From contig JABUFD010000002.1 of NCBI GenBank assembly GCA_013314735.1, forward strand, positions 434,001-498,000: a stretch of DNA of 64,000 bases, given 5' to 3'. Both the position numbers and the translations under genes were made by a program. The stretch comes from Anaerolineae bacterium. GTDB lineage: Bacteria > Chloroflexota > Anaerolineae > Anaerolineales > Anaerolineaceae. The notes under the pieces were generated by a model. It did not search any database. It was not told the origin of the DNA and was given only the letters and a program-made list of their open reading frames with translations. Below, in pieces: positions 22,024-30,742 of the stretch (its first letter is position 1; each line of letters begins with the position of its first letter).

Positions 22024-22629
22024 ATGACAAACCAAACATATCATCACGGAGACCTGAAAAACGCTCTTATCACGGCCGGTCTGGCTGTGCTTTCAGAAAC
22101 TGGCATTGAGGGGCTGAGTTTACGGAAAGTGGCACAACGGGCCGGGGTCAGCCATACTGCTCCGTACAACCATTTTGCGGATAAGCAAGCATTGTTAGCA
22201 GCGATCTCAACTGCGGCCCAACAGCAAATGTTTGAGATGTTGACTATTGCCATCAACCATCACCGCACCTCACCCGATTTTCTGTATGAGATCGCCTGGG
22301 AGACCTACCAGTTTGCGCAGGAGGACCCAGGCCGATACAGGCTGATGTTCTCGCATACCGTAGAGGAGGAATTCGACTATCCGGAATTTATTGCAACCTG
22401 GCAGAAGAACATCATGTTACTGGAAGAGATTGTGCGTATCTGCCAGGAGTGTGGGCAATTTGCAGATCACGATGTAAAGATGATGGCACTGCATATTTGG
22501 AGTACCGTGCATGGTTTCATCCTCCTCGCCCTGGAAAGGCAGCTCCCGCCGGCGTACCTGGAGAAGTATACGATCAGGGAAATGTTAATGGGGGTGATTC
22601 GATTATTGGGCTGCAACGAGCTGAAATGA
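22024..22629 (+). CDS. TetR/AcrR-family transcriptional regulator
   Basis: The 201-residue protein has an N-terminal helix-turn-helix (GLSLRKVAQRAGVSHTAPYNHF, roughly residues 31-52 with the recognition helix at its end). The C-terminal ligand domain resembles the WHG subfamily (EDPGRYRLMFSH near residue 100). It is divergent from the GPH transporter/GxGYxYP operon and faces a 19-bp palindrome, so it probably represses that operon and itself. The ligand is not predictable. No Shine-Dalgarno is obvious before the ATG; TATAAT lies only eight bases upstream, so the transcript may be nearly leaderless. Confidence 0.85.
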   Translation: MTNQTYHHGDLKNALITAGLAVLSETGIEGLSLRKVAQRAGVSHTAPYNHFADKQALLAAISTAAQQQMFEMLTIAINHHRTSPDFLYEIAWETYQFAQEDPGRYRLMFSHTVEEEFDYPEFIATWQKNIMLLEEIVRICQECGQFADHDVKMMALHIWSTVHGFILLALERQLPPAYLEKYTIREMLMGVIRLLGCNELK

Positions 22630-22687
22630 CAACCCGGCTGTGCATTGAGACGATGAAGGTAACCACTTTTTCCAAGTAGGTTTATCC

Positions 22688-23500
22688 ATGAAAGTTCAAG
22701 AGATCATCCAAAACATTCTCGATTACCATCCAGACCTCGGTAACCGCAGAACCTGTGATGTTGCCATTGGCAGCAATCCAGACGTAGAATGCACTGGCAT
22801 TGTGGTGTCGATTGCACCCACAGTGGCGGTCATCCGCAAGGCGATTGAGCTAGGTGCCAACTTCATCCTGGTGCATGAGCCCACTTTTTTCAGCGGATAT
22901 GATGACGACTGTGACTGGCTGGCCGGGAATGCGGTCTACGAAGAAAAGAAGCAGCTCTTGCTGGAGCATGGGATCGTGATCTTTCGCGATCATGACCACA
23001 TCCATGCCCATCGGCCGGACGGGATATTCCATTATATGATCCAGCAGCTTGGATGGTCGGAGTATGTCGCTCCCGGTGAAGGAATGGCGCTGGAGATCAG
23101 GTTGCCAGAAACCACGCTCGGAGACCTGGTGGCTCATGTCAAGCAAGCGATGGACCTCGATACGATCCGCTACATTGGAGACCTGGATGCGAAGGTATCT
23201 ACTGTGGGGTTCTGCGGCCATCTACTCCCCAATGAGAACACCAACTGGAGCAACAACGACCAGGTGGCAGCTTCCTGGCGGTATGATGTGGTTATCGCCG
23301 GTGAAGTCGTCGAGTGGACGCTGCCTTCCTACATCCAGGACGCGGCGATGTTGGGGAAAGCAAAAGGTATGATCCTGCCCGGGCATTTCAAGCAGGAGGA
23401 AGCGGGGATGCGTTGGGCAGAGCTATGGCTGCGCCCGTTGGTGGGAGAGGCGCTGCCGATCAGCTTTGTGTCTGCCGGTGAATTGTTCCACTACTTCTAA
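22688..23500 (+). CDS. NIF3-family dinuclear-metal-centre protein
   Basis: The 270-residue protein matches the Nif3/YbgI family, which forms ring-shaped hexamers with two metal ions per subunit. ANFILVHEPTFFSG near residues 57-70 contains a metal-ligand histidine. RDHDHIHAHRPDGI near 100-113 and LPGHFKQEEAGMRW near 231 supply further histidines and acids. The biochemical role of the family is not settled. AAGTAGGTTT lies before the start. It lies 58 bases after tetR, in the same direction, and could share its transcript. The oxidoreductase stub beyond it lies on the opposite strand. Confidence 0.8.
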   Translation: MKVQEIIQNILDYHPDLGNRRTCDVAIGSNPDVECTGIVVSIAPTVAVIRKAIELGANFILVHEPTFFSGYDDDCDWLAGNAVYEEKKQLLLEHGIVIFRDHDHIHAHRPDGIFHYMIQQLGWSEYVAPGEGMALEIRLPETTLGDLVAHVKQAMDLDTIRYIGDLDAKVSTVGFCGHLLPNENTNWSNNDQVAASWRYDVVIAGEVVEWTLPSYIQDAAMLGKAKGMILPGHFKQEEAGMRWAELWLRPLVGEALPISFVSAGELFHYF

Positions 23501-23545
23501 TCCAGTATCGATTCGCTTTTGCCAGGATCTTCTCCCGTTTGTTCC

Positions 23546-23716
23546 TTAAGCAACCTCGTCCGACCTTACTTCACGGCCGGATGCAGCAGATTGCAGTGCG
23601 GCGAGGGTGAATTGCAATACAGATTTGCCATCGGGCCCATCCAGGCGGGGTTGCCCGTCGGTTTTCAATTTTTCGATCATATCTTGTAGGGCGGCGATAC
23701 TGGGTAGATAGAGGCA
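23546..23716 (-). pseudogene. C-terminal stub of a Gfo/Idh/MocA oxidoreductase gene
   Basis: Read on the minus strand, this stretch encodes about 54 residues before TAA. The piece ALQDMIEKLKTDGQPRLDG and the following DGKSVLQFTLAALQSA are typical of the last 50 residues of Gfo/Idh/MocA oxidoreductases. An in-frame stop lies immediately upstream at 23717-23719, and no matching N-terminal part is found nearby. The break point at about 23715 lies just before the promoter region of the CRISPR-Cas operon, so it probably marks the edge of the inserted or rearranged island. Confidence 0.65.
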
Positions 23717-23782
23717 TTACTGGGGTCCGCAGCAGAAATTGACAGAAAAGCTCTAAAAATGGTGATGATAGGTAGGAATTGC

Positions 23783-23822
23783 TGCTATAATCCCCATCAT
23801 AGAATGATTCGCAGGTATGGGG
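23783..23822 (+). promoter_or_regulatory. Extended -10 promoter and palindromes before the WYL/cas operon
   Basis: TGCTATAAT at 23783-23791 is an extended -10 element about 85 bases before the WYL gene. Immediately downstream is the palindrome ATCAT-AGA-ATGAT (23796-23808), nested in wider arms CCCCAT (23792-23797) and ATGGGG (23817-23822). This would overlap the transcript start and suits a repressor site, plausibly for the WYL protein itself. A TTGACA at 23739-23744 lacks a well-spaced -10. Confidence 0.5.
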
Positions 23823-23874
23823 GCGTTGCCGATATTGCAACAGCCTTTCTCTATACTGAACATGGAGAAACGCA

Positions 23875-24906
23875 ATGAATGATGGAGCGAAAAAAGCAGA
23901 CCGTATTTTACAGATTGAAGCGTTGTTATTGCAGCATCCGGAAGGATTAAGGCAGTCAGAAATAGCGCGGCGTTTGGGTGTCAATCGTTCTACCATTTTC
24001 CGATATTTACCAAGTTTACCTGGGCACGTTTACATCGACGATTTGGATGAAAACAAGATCAAAATTTATCGTGACGCGTATCTGGTTAATGTTCGTTTTA
24101 ACATCCATGAGGCGACCGCAATGCACCTGGCAACCCGTTTACTAACAACGTCCATCGCCCAGGGCAATCCGCATGCCGCTTCGGCAATGCGAAAACTGGC
24201 TGTTTCACTGGAAACTTTGGTTCCGCACCTCAGTCACCACATGGCGCGCTCAGCAGATGAAATGGATGCCCCCCTGTGCCGTGCAGGGGTGCAATATAGG
24301 CAAGTTTTGGAAGCGTTGACACTGTCCTGGGCTGGGGAGAAAAAATGTAGGATTTTCCATCAGAACCAGGGTTCTAATGACGTTTTTGAATATTCCTTTT
24401 GTCCATATTTTATCGAACCGTATGCGCCAGGTTTCAGTATTCATGTGATTGGATTAAGTCAATCGCTCAAAGGGAAACCCAAACTGCGTACGTTCAAATT
24501 GGAGAGGATCCACAGGGTGGAACTCACGCAAGCAGATTACCAGATACCTGATGATTTCGATCCATATTTTCTAATGAAAGATGCCTGGGGCATCTGGTAC
24601 ACAGACCGAGAACCTGTTTTGGTGAAGTTGCGCTTTTCACCTCGTGTAGCGGTGCGTATTCAAGCCACAATCTGGCACCCTTCTCAAAATGTGATTCAAA
24701 ATAAAGATGGTTCTGTCCTTTGGGAAGGTTGGATCGCTGAGCCAACCGAGATGAAACCATGGATTCGCGGATGGGGGGCGGACGTGGAAGTGCTTGAGCC
24801 TGAAAAATTACGGGGCGAAGTCATGGAAGAAGTGATATCACTTGCAAGGGTTTACGGATGGGTCATAGATGGTAGTGAAGCTGCCATCAGAGTGTATAAG
24901 GATTAA
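23875..24906 (+). CDS. WYL-domain transcriptional regulator of the CRISPR-Cas operon
   Basis: The 343-residue protein has an N-terminal winged helix (GLRQSEIARRLGVNRSTIFRYLP near residues 23-45, recognition helix at its end). Its WYL domain spans about 145-230; FCPYFIEPYAPGFSIHVIGL near 181 replaces the usual W-Y-L strand. A WCX-like C-terminal extension follows (about 245-340). WYL proteins often regulate CRISPR-Cas and other defence genes and may sense nucleic-acid ligands. It ends four bases before cas3 and so probably controls the whole operon. The start follows GGAGAAACGC. Confidence 0.85.
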   Translation: MNDGAKKADRILQIEALLLQHPEGLRQSEIARRLGVNRSTIFRYLPSLPGHVYIDDLDENKIKIYRDAYLVNVRFNIHEATAMHLATRLLTTSIAQGNPHAASAMRKLAVSLETLVPHLSHHMARSADEMDAPLCRAGVQYRQVLEALTLSWAGEKKCRIFHQNQGSNDVFEYSFCPYFIEPYAPGFSIHVIGLSQSLKGKPKLRTFKLERIHRVELTQADYQIPDDFDPYFLMKDAWGIWYTDREPVLVKLRFSPRVAVRIQATIWHPSQNVIQNKDGSVLWEGWIAEPTEMKPWIRGWGADVEVLEPEKLRGEVMEEVISLARVYGWVIDGSEAAIRVYKD

Positions 24907-24910
24907 TCTG

Positions 24911-27133
24911 ATGGTATTTTATGCACATTCTAATGAAAAAAATCGTGATCACTGGCAGTTGTTAAAAAACCATCTGCTTGGAGCAAGTGAAAAAGCTGCT
25001 TGTTTTGGTGAAACTGCTGGAATCGGTGAACTTTCACGATTGGCTGCGTTGATGCATGACTTAGGAAAATACTCCTTTGAATTTCAAAAACGGTTACAAG
25101 GTTCTGCCCAGAAGGTAGATCATGCAACCGCAGGAGCTCAAGAAATTTTCAAGCTTTTTGGGGATGATCAATATTCCAAGTATGTCAGTACATTGCTGGC
25201 ATATTGTATTGCCGGGCATCACGGTGGCCTACCTGATTATGGAAGCAGTTTTGATACTACCAGCGACAGCACTTTATGTGGACGCCTAAAGCGGGATCTG
25301 CCTAGGTTTCAAAGTTATCAGCAAGAATTGGAATTTCCAGAAAATCTACCATTACTGCCATCTCTTCGCCCAACCTCGAAAACCGGTGGATTTACTATGG
25401 CATTTCTCACTCGCATGGCATTTTCTGCCCTGGTGGACGGCGATTTTCAGGATACAGAAGAATTTATGGGTGAAATGAAAAAGGAGCGGGGAAACTTTAC
25501 TAGCATTCCTGCTTTAATGGAACGAATGGATTTATTTTTCACACGCTTCGCCAATCCGCACAGCGAAATTAACCAGCGCCGTAGTTCGACACTGGCAAGT
25601 TGTTTGGAAAAAGCACAAGAGAAGCCTGGGTTATTCACACTCACCGTTCCGACTGGCGGTGGGAAGACCATTGCCTCAATGGCGTTTGCCCTTAATCACG
25701 CAAAAATTCATAACCTTAGCCGAGTCATTTATGTTATTCCTTATACGAGCATTATCGAACAGAATTCAGCTGTCTTCAAGGAAATACTAGGAGCAGACAA
25801 TGTACTTGAGCACCATTCAAATTTTGATTGGCGACCGGCATCAAGCCTGAACTCCATAGATGAAGCGCCCCAAGATGCTCTGCAAAAATTGAAATGGGCT
25901 TCCGAAAACTGGGATGTCCCCATAGTTGTAACGACCAATGTGCAATTCTTTGAATCACTGTATTCCAACCTTTCATCCCGCTGCCGGAAACTCCACAATT
26001 TAGCGAAAAGTGTCATTATATTTGATGAGGTACAGATGTTTCCTCAAGCTTATCTGAAGCCAGCACTTTCGGCTATCTATGAATTAATTATCAATTATGG
26101 AGCATCTGCTGTATTCTGTACCGCTACACAACCATCTCTGGATACTATTGTAAAAACTGACCTCAAACCCCATGAGCTGATGCCAGACCCTGATGGGTTG
26201 TACAATTTTTATAAACGAGTTGTTATTCAAAATCTAGGGATAATCACAGATGATGAACTCATTGAAAGAATTGCACAATATCCTCAAGCTTTGTGTATTG
26301 TGAATACCCGAAAACATGCCTTGGGATTATTTGAATTACTTAAAAAAGAGGGTGCAATCCATCTCTCCACATTAATGTGTCCCGCCCATCGTAAACAAGC
26401 CGTTGCGCAGATCAAAGAACGGTTAAAAACAGGAATGCCATGCAGGGTGATATCGACGCAATTGATTGAAGCGGGTGTTGATCTGGATTTCCCCGTGGGA
26501 TTTCGGGCACTTTCCGGGTTGGATTCCATCATTCAGGCAGCCGGACGCGTCAATCGTGAAGGGAAAAATGACACTGGTATTCTGTATGTATTTGAACCTG
26601 ATACCATTTTTATCAAACGAATCCCTGCCTATATTGAACAAGGTGCAAGTATAGCCCGGATAATCCTGAGGCGCTTTGTGGAGGATCCCATCAGCCTGGA
26701 TGCTATACGGGCATATTATGCTGAATTGTATGACTTGCACCGTGGTTCAAACGATTTCGATATGAAAAATATTATGGGTTGCTTCGAAAAAGGGATTCCA
26801 AATGTTCCTGATTTCGATTTCAGGACTGCTTCCGAAAACTTCCAGTTGATTGAAAATGATACTATTTCTGTGGTTATCCCAATGAATGAGGAAGTGGTTG
26901 CATTATTAAATAGAATAAAATGCGCGCCATATCCGAAAATTTATGCGCGGGATTTGCAATTATACACTGTCAATATCTATGAAAATGAATTCGAGGCGTT
27001 AACAGATAAAGGAGTGATTGAACTATTGAATGACACTTATTACGTCCTGACCGATATGGAATATTATGATAAAAATGCGGGGTTAATTATCCCCGCAACC
27101 AGGGGCGGTGACGCCATTTTCTTTGATGGATAA
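24911..27133 (+). CDS. cas3: CRISPR-associated helicase-nuclease Cas3 (type I-C)
   Basis: The 740-residue Cas3 unwinds and degrades target DNA recruited by Cascade. The N-terminal HD nuclease domain shows AHS at residue 5, MHDLGK near 46 and AGHHGG near 98. The helicase domain has Walker A TVPTGGGKT near 245, FDEVQMFP (motif II) near 370, TATQP near 402 and QAAGRVNREG (motif VI) near 540. All core motifs are present, so the enzyme should be active. ATG 24911 lies four bases after the WYL stop; a longer frame from 24869 overlaps WYL and is rejected. Confidence 0.95.
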   Translation: MVFYAHSNEKNRDHWQLLKNHLLGASEKAACFGETAGIGELSRLAALMHDLGKYSFEFQKRLQGSAQKVDHATAGAQEIFKLFGDDQYSKYVSTLLAYCIAGHHGGLPDYGSSFDTTSDSTLCGRLKRDLPRFQSYQQELEFPENLPLLPSLRPTSKTGGFTMAFLTRMAFSALVDGDFQDTEEFMGEMKKERGNFTSIPALMERMDLFFTRFANPHSEINQRRSSTLASCLEKAQEKPGLFTLTVPTGGGKTIASMAFALNHAKIHNLSRVIYVIPYTSIIEQNSAVFKEILGADNVLEHHSNFDWRPASSLNSIDEAPQDALQKLKWASENWDVPIVVTTNVQFFESLYSNLSSRCRKLHNLAKSVIIFDEVQMFPQAYLKPALSAIYELIINYGASAVFCTATQPSLDTIVKTDLKPHELMPDPDGLYNFYKRVVIQNLGIITDDELIERIAQYPQALCIVNTRKHALGLFELLKKEGAIHLSTLMCPAHRKQAVAQIKERLKTGMPCRVISTQLIEAGVDLDFPVGFRALSGLDSIIQAAGRVNREGKNDTGILYVFEPDTIFIKRIPAYIEQGASIARIILRRFVEDPISLDAIRAYYAELYDLHRGSNDFDMKNIMGCFEKGIPNVPDFDFRTASENFQLIENDTISVVIPMNEEVVALLNRIKCAPYPKIYARDLQLYTVNIYENEFEALTDKGVIELLNDTYYVLTDMEYYDKNAGLIIPATRGGDAIFFDG

Positions 27134-27149
27134 ACAGAGAGGAATTAAT

Positions 27150-27812
27150 ATGGGATATGGAATAGTCATACGCGTTCAAGGTGAATATGCTTGTTTTACT
27201 CGTCCCGAAATGAAAGTGGAACGGGTGAGTTATGATGTCATCACGCCTTCTGCGGCACGCGGTATTATCGAGGCGGTATATTGGAAACCAGCCATCCGCT
27301 GGGTGATCGATAAAATTACAGTCTTAAAAGAAATCCAGTTTACGAACATTCGGCGCAACGAAGTAAGCACAAAAATACCCGAAAGTGTTGCGAGAAATAT
27401 CCATCGAGGCACAGACAAGTTATTTTACCTGGACAGCACCAAGGAACGTCAACAACGGGCCGCAATGGTTCTGAAAGATGTTGATTATGTGATCGAAGCT
27501 CATTTTGATTTCATCCCAGAAAAGGCCGAGGGCGATGATACTGTGGAAAAGCACTATAACATGGCGCTGAGGCGTTTTCGCAAAGGGCAGCATTTCCATC
27601 AGCCCTGCCTGGGTGTACGTGAGTTCCCGGCCCAGGTTAGTCTGATCGAGGATGAGGCAATACTCACAAGCCCTTTAACGGGAAACCTGGACCTGGGCTG
27701 GATGTTGTACGATCTCGATTTTACCAACCCCAGAGAGATTGTCCCCCAGTTTTTCAAGGCAGTGATGCAGGATGGGGTGCTTGATCTGACACGAATAGAC
27801 ATGGTGAGGTGA
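27150..27812 (+). CDS. cas5c: Type I-C Cas5c (crRNA-processing endoribonuclease)
   Basis: The 220-residue RAMP protein begins GYGIVIRVQGEYACFTRPEMK and contains the conserved SYDVITPSAARGIIEAVYW near 30-48 and FTNIRRNEV near 70. In type I-C, Cas5c replaces Cas6: it cuts the repeat RNA and keeps the 5' handle. GAGAGGAATT lies before ATG 27150. cas3 ends 16 bases upstream and cas8c begins four bases downstream. An extended frame from 27108 overlaps cas3 and lacks a ribosome-binding site. Confidence 0.93.
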   Translation: MGYGIVIRVQGEYACFTRPEMKVERVSYDVITPSAARGIIEAVYWKPAIRWVIDKITVLKEIQFTNIRRNEVSTKIPESVARNIHRGTDKLFYLDSTKERQQRAAMVLKDVDYVIEAHFDFIPEKAEGDDTVEKHYNMALRRFRKGQHFHQPCLGVREFPAQVSLIEDEAILTSPLTGNLDLGWMLYDLDFTNPREIVPQFFKAVMQDGVLDLTRIDMVR

Positions 27813-27816
27813 GTCT

Positions 27817-29691
27817 ATGGTACTACAGGCATTAAATCGCTACTATGATATTCTGGCAGCCGACCCTGAAAGCGGAGTGGCTCCATTGGGGTACAGTGTG
27901 GCAAATGTTGGCTTCGCAATCAATCTTTCGCCGCAAGGTGAATTATTGGATGTGGTCAAACTCTACCAAACCGTGCAACGTGGCAAAAAAATCTTGGAAG
28001 TGCATTTAAAACTGATTGTGCCTCAACAGGAGAAACGGTCCTCTGGCGTTGCGCCAAATTTTCTTTGCGATAATGTGAGTTATGTATTGGGCATCTCGAA
28101 TCGCGACGAAACAGACCCCGACTATGCACACAAACGTTTTGAAGCATTCAAAGAGTTGAACACAAGAATTTTGTCACAATTGGAATCACCCACCGCACAG
28201 GCAGTTTTCGCTTTTTTATCCACTCATCAACCTGCTACAGCCAGAAATCACCCGGCGTTGACTGCCAGGGTGGAGGCCCTTTTGAGTTGCACTGCCTTCT
28301 TGGTTTTTCGGGTGGAGGGTTACGCGGGTTTTGTACATGACGACCCTGACATCCAAAGATTATGGGAAACTTACAGGTCTTTGGGAGGTAGTAAAGTCAA
28401 TGGACAATGCCTGGTCACCGGTGATATTTCACCGATTTCTCGGCTGCACCCGAATATTAAAGGAGTCAATGGCGCAAATTCATCTGGAGCTGCACTGGTA
28501 GGATTTAATGCAGCTGCCTATGAATCATATGGGAAGGAAGGTGGACAGGGATTGAATGCACCTGTTAGCGAGAGGGCTGTTTTTGCATATACAACTGCTT
28601 TAAATTATCTGCTGTCTCCCAACAATGAATTTCAGAAATTCCAGGTGGGCGATACTACTGTCGTTTATTGGGCAGAAAGCCCTGAGAGAACGTATTCAGC
28701 GGTGTTTTCTCAGCTTTTTACCCCTGGTTGGCAGCAGGAAAGTACTGAGAATGAAACAGAAGCTGTACAGGACCAGACCGCGATGCGGCAGGCATTGGCT
28801 ATTTCCCAAAGGGTGAAACAAGGAAAATCGATCGTACTCGAGGACTTGATGCAGGGGCTTGATGGGAACACTCGTTTCTATGTACTGGGTCTGGCGCCAA
28901 ATGCAGCCAGAGTTTCCATACGATTTTTTTATACTGATCTTTTCATCCAGACGGTTCGCCGTATCGCTTCACATTATCAGGATATGAAAATCATTCGTCA
29001 GTACGAAGGGCAGCCAGAAGCCATTGAGTTATGGCAAATTGTGAATGAAACGATATCGAAAAAGTCCAGTAAAAAAGAATCTTCACCGCTTTTGGCAGGT
29101 GCATTACTACGCTCTATCCTTAACAACCAGCCCTATCCGGCAGCATTGTATAACAGCATCATTAACCGGGTGCGAGCCGATATGGACGATGAAAAAGGCA
29201 AGATTGAAAAGATTAATTACGTTCGTACCGCCATTATCAAGGCGTATCTCATTCGGAAATATCGAAATCAACCCCAAACTCGAATACAGGAGGTGTTATG
29301 TATGTCTCTCAATGAACAATCCACAAATCAAGCTTATTTATTAGGAAGACTATTCGCCGTATTGGAAAAAGCGCAACAAGAAGCTTCGGGAGGCAATTTA
29401 AATACAACGATTAAGGATCGCTATTTCACTTCTGCTTGCGCCTCACCTGCCACAGTGTTTCCAGTGCTGTTGCGGTTAGCGCAGCATCATGTTTCAAAGG
29501 CGGAATATGGATATGCCCTGGACCGTCGAATTCAGGATATCCTCAATCTGATGGAAGTCGATGCCAATCCGTATCCCTCGCACCTTACGCTTGATGAGCA
29601 GGGAATTTTCATTCTCGGTTATTACCATCAATGCAGAGCGTTCTATCAGAAAAATGAAAAAGAAACAACAAAAGAAGAAATTCAATTATAA
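27817..29691 (+). CDS. cas8c: Type I-C Cascade large subunit Cas8c (Csd1)
   Basis: The 624-residue protein matches Csd1/Cas8c: MVLQALNRYYDIL at the start, CLVTGDISPISRLHPNIKG near 196, GANSSGAALVGFNAAAYESYG near 219, and LGLAPNAARVSIRFF near 356. It recognises the PAM and non-target strand in the type I-C complex. The last 129 residues also form a separately translated small subunit, described as its own feature. It begins four bases after cas5c and ends 11 bases before cas7c. Length is normal and no damage is seen. Confidence 0.93.
   Translation: MVLQALNRYYDILAADPESGVAPLGYSVANVGFAINLSPQGELLDVVKLYQTVQRGKKILEVHLKLIVPQQEKRSSGVAPNFLCDNVSYVLGISNRDETDPDYAHKRFEAFKELNTRILSQLESPTAQAVFAFLSTHQPATARNHPALTARVEALLSCTAFLVFRVEGYAGFVHDDPDIQRLWETYRSLGGSKVNGQCLVTGDISPISRLHPNIKGVNGANSSGAALVGFNAAAYESYGKEGGQGLNAPVSERAVFAYTTALNYLLSPNNEFQKFQVGDTTVVYWAESPERTYSAVFSQLFTPGWQQESTENETEAVQDQTAMRQALAISQRVKQGKSIVLEDLMQGLDGNTRFYVLGLAPNAARVSIRFFYTDLFIQTVRRIASHYQDMKIIRQYEGQPEAIELWQIVNETISKKSSKKESSPLLAGALLRSILNNQPYPAALYNSIINRVRADMDDEKGKIEKINYVRTAIIKAYLIRKYRNQPQTRIQEVLCMSLNEQSTNQAYLLGRLFAVLEKAQQEASGGNLNTTIKDRYFTSACASPATVFPVLLRLAQHHVSKAEYGYALDRRIQDILNLMEVDANPYPSHLTLDEQGIFILGYYHQCRAFYQKNEKETTKEEIQL
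29302..29691 (+). CDS. cas11c: Internal translation product Cas11c from within cas8c
   Basis: Inside cas8c, a near-perfect Shine-Dalgarno AGGAGGT at 29288-29294 stands seven bases before an in-frame ATG at 29302. The product is 129 residues (MSLNEQSTNQAYLLGRL...), predicted helical, ending with cas8c. Type I-C systems are known to make Cas11c, the Cascade small subunit, from an internal start in this position. The strength and spacing of this site support the same here. An out-of-frame ATG at 29298 is too close to matter. Confidence 0.8.
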   Translation: MSLNEQSTNQAYLLGRLFAVLEKAQQEASGGNLNTTIKDRYFTSACASPATVFPVLLRLAQHHVSKAEYGYALDRRIQDILNLMEVDANPYPSHLTLDEQGIFILGYYHQCRAFYQKNEKETTKEEIQL

Positions 29692-29702
29692 GGAGAATCA
29701 AA

Positions 29703-30575
29703 ATGAGTACTGTACTTCGAAACCGCTATGAATTTGTCATGTTGTATGATGTCGAAAACGGTAATCCCAACGGCGACCCTGACGCCGGCAATATGCCGCG
29801 CATTGATCCCGAAACCGGTTATGGAATTGTGACCGATGTGTGCCTGAAACGCAAAATTCGCAATTACGTTGAGTTGGTCAAAGGCGATGCGCCAGGATTT
29901 AAGATTTATGTCAAAGAGAATACACCCCTGAATGCACAACACCGCACCGCCTATATTGAAAAAGGGTGGGATCCCAATAAGGTTGAACGTAAGGAAACCG
30001 AGAAAATCTATGAACTCAGCCAGGTGATGTGCCGTAACTTCTATGATGTGCGCACCTTTGGCGCGGTGATGAGCACAAAGGTGAATTGTGGGCAGGTGCG
30101 GGGTCCGGTTCAGATTAACTTTTCCCGCAGTATTGACCCAATTGTGCAACAGGAAGTGACGATTACCCGCATGACGGTTACCGGTGAAGAAGAAGACAAA
30201 ATAACCGAAATGGGTCGAAAACACATTGTCCCTTATGGTTTGTACCGTGCAGAAGGCTACATTTCTGCACGGCTGGCGAATGATGCCAATAAGGGGACTG
30301 GCTTTTCAGAAGAAGACCTGGATTTATTGTGGGATGCGTTGATGAATCTCTTTGAGCATGACCACTCCGCCAGCCGCGGCAAGATGGCGACCCGGAAGCT
30401 GATCGTATTCAAGCACGATAGTGATCTGGGCAATGCACCCTCTCATCAATTGTTTGACCTGGTCAAGGTGGCAAGACTGCCAGGTGTGATCGTTCCCCGC
30501 GCTTTCAGCGATTATTCCGTCAAGATCGAACATGACCAGGTACCTGCTGGTGTAGCGTTGATCGAAAAGATATGA
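29703..30575 (+). CDS. cas7c: Type I-C Cascade backbone subunit Cas7c (Csd2)
   Basis: The 290-residue RAMP protein forms the filament that coats the crRNA spacer. The family signature NPNGDPDAGNMPRID lies near residue 20, with VTDVCLKRKIRN just after and RTFGAVMSTK near 117. AAGGAG precedes the ATG. It is followed, with an ATGA overlap, by the broken cas4, as in intact type I-C operons. No frameshift or truncation is seen. Confidence 0.95.
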   Translation: MSTVLRNRYEFVMLYDVENGNPNGDPDAGNMPRIDPETGYGIVTDVCLKRKIRNYVELVKGDAPGFKIYVKENTPLNAQHRTAYIEKGWDPNKVERKETEKIYELSQVMCRNFYDVRTFGAVMSTKVNCGQVRGPVQINFSRSIDPIVQQEVTITRMTVTGEEEDKITEMGRKHIVPYGLYRAEGYISARLANDANKGTGFSEEDLDLLWDALMNLFEHDHSASRGKMATRKLIVFKHDSDLGNAPSHQLFDLVKVARLPGVIVPRAFSDYSVKIEHDQVPAGVALIEKI

Positions 30576-30742
30576 ACAAAGAATACCATGCGGATGAATT
30601 GCTGGCATTGTCTGGGATTCAACACTTCTTTTTCTGCCGCCGCCAATGGGCATTGATCCATGTCGAACAGCAATGGCAGGAGAATGTGTATACGGTCGAA
30701 AGTAAACCGCAGACCGCTCCACGTGTGGGAGCGTGGTTTTAA
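30572..30742 (+). pseudogene. cas4: Truncated cas4 fused into the first CRISPR repeat
   Basis: The start overlaps the cas7c stop (ATGA), as expected for type I-C cas4. The first 43 or so residues (LALSGIQHFFFCRRQWALIH and onward to ENVYTVE) are normal Cas4, with the first iron-sulfur cysteine. The homology then ends. About 13 foreign residues follow and the frame stops at TAA 30740-30742, inside a degenerate CRISPR repeat. The RecB-like nuclease core and the other three cysteines are missing. cas1 and cas2, which should follow, are absent. This is the scar of a deletion that joined cas4 to the array. Confidence 0.9.

Noticed and set aside
23739-23767. TTGACA before the WYL gene as a standard promoter
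   Set aside because: The hexamer 17 bases on is GTGATG, a poor -10; the extended -10 further downstream is a better candidate.
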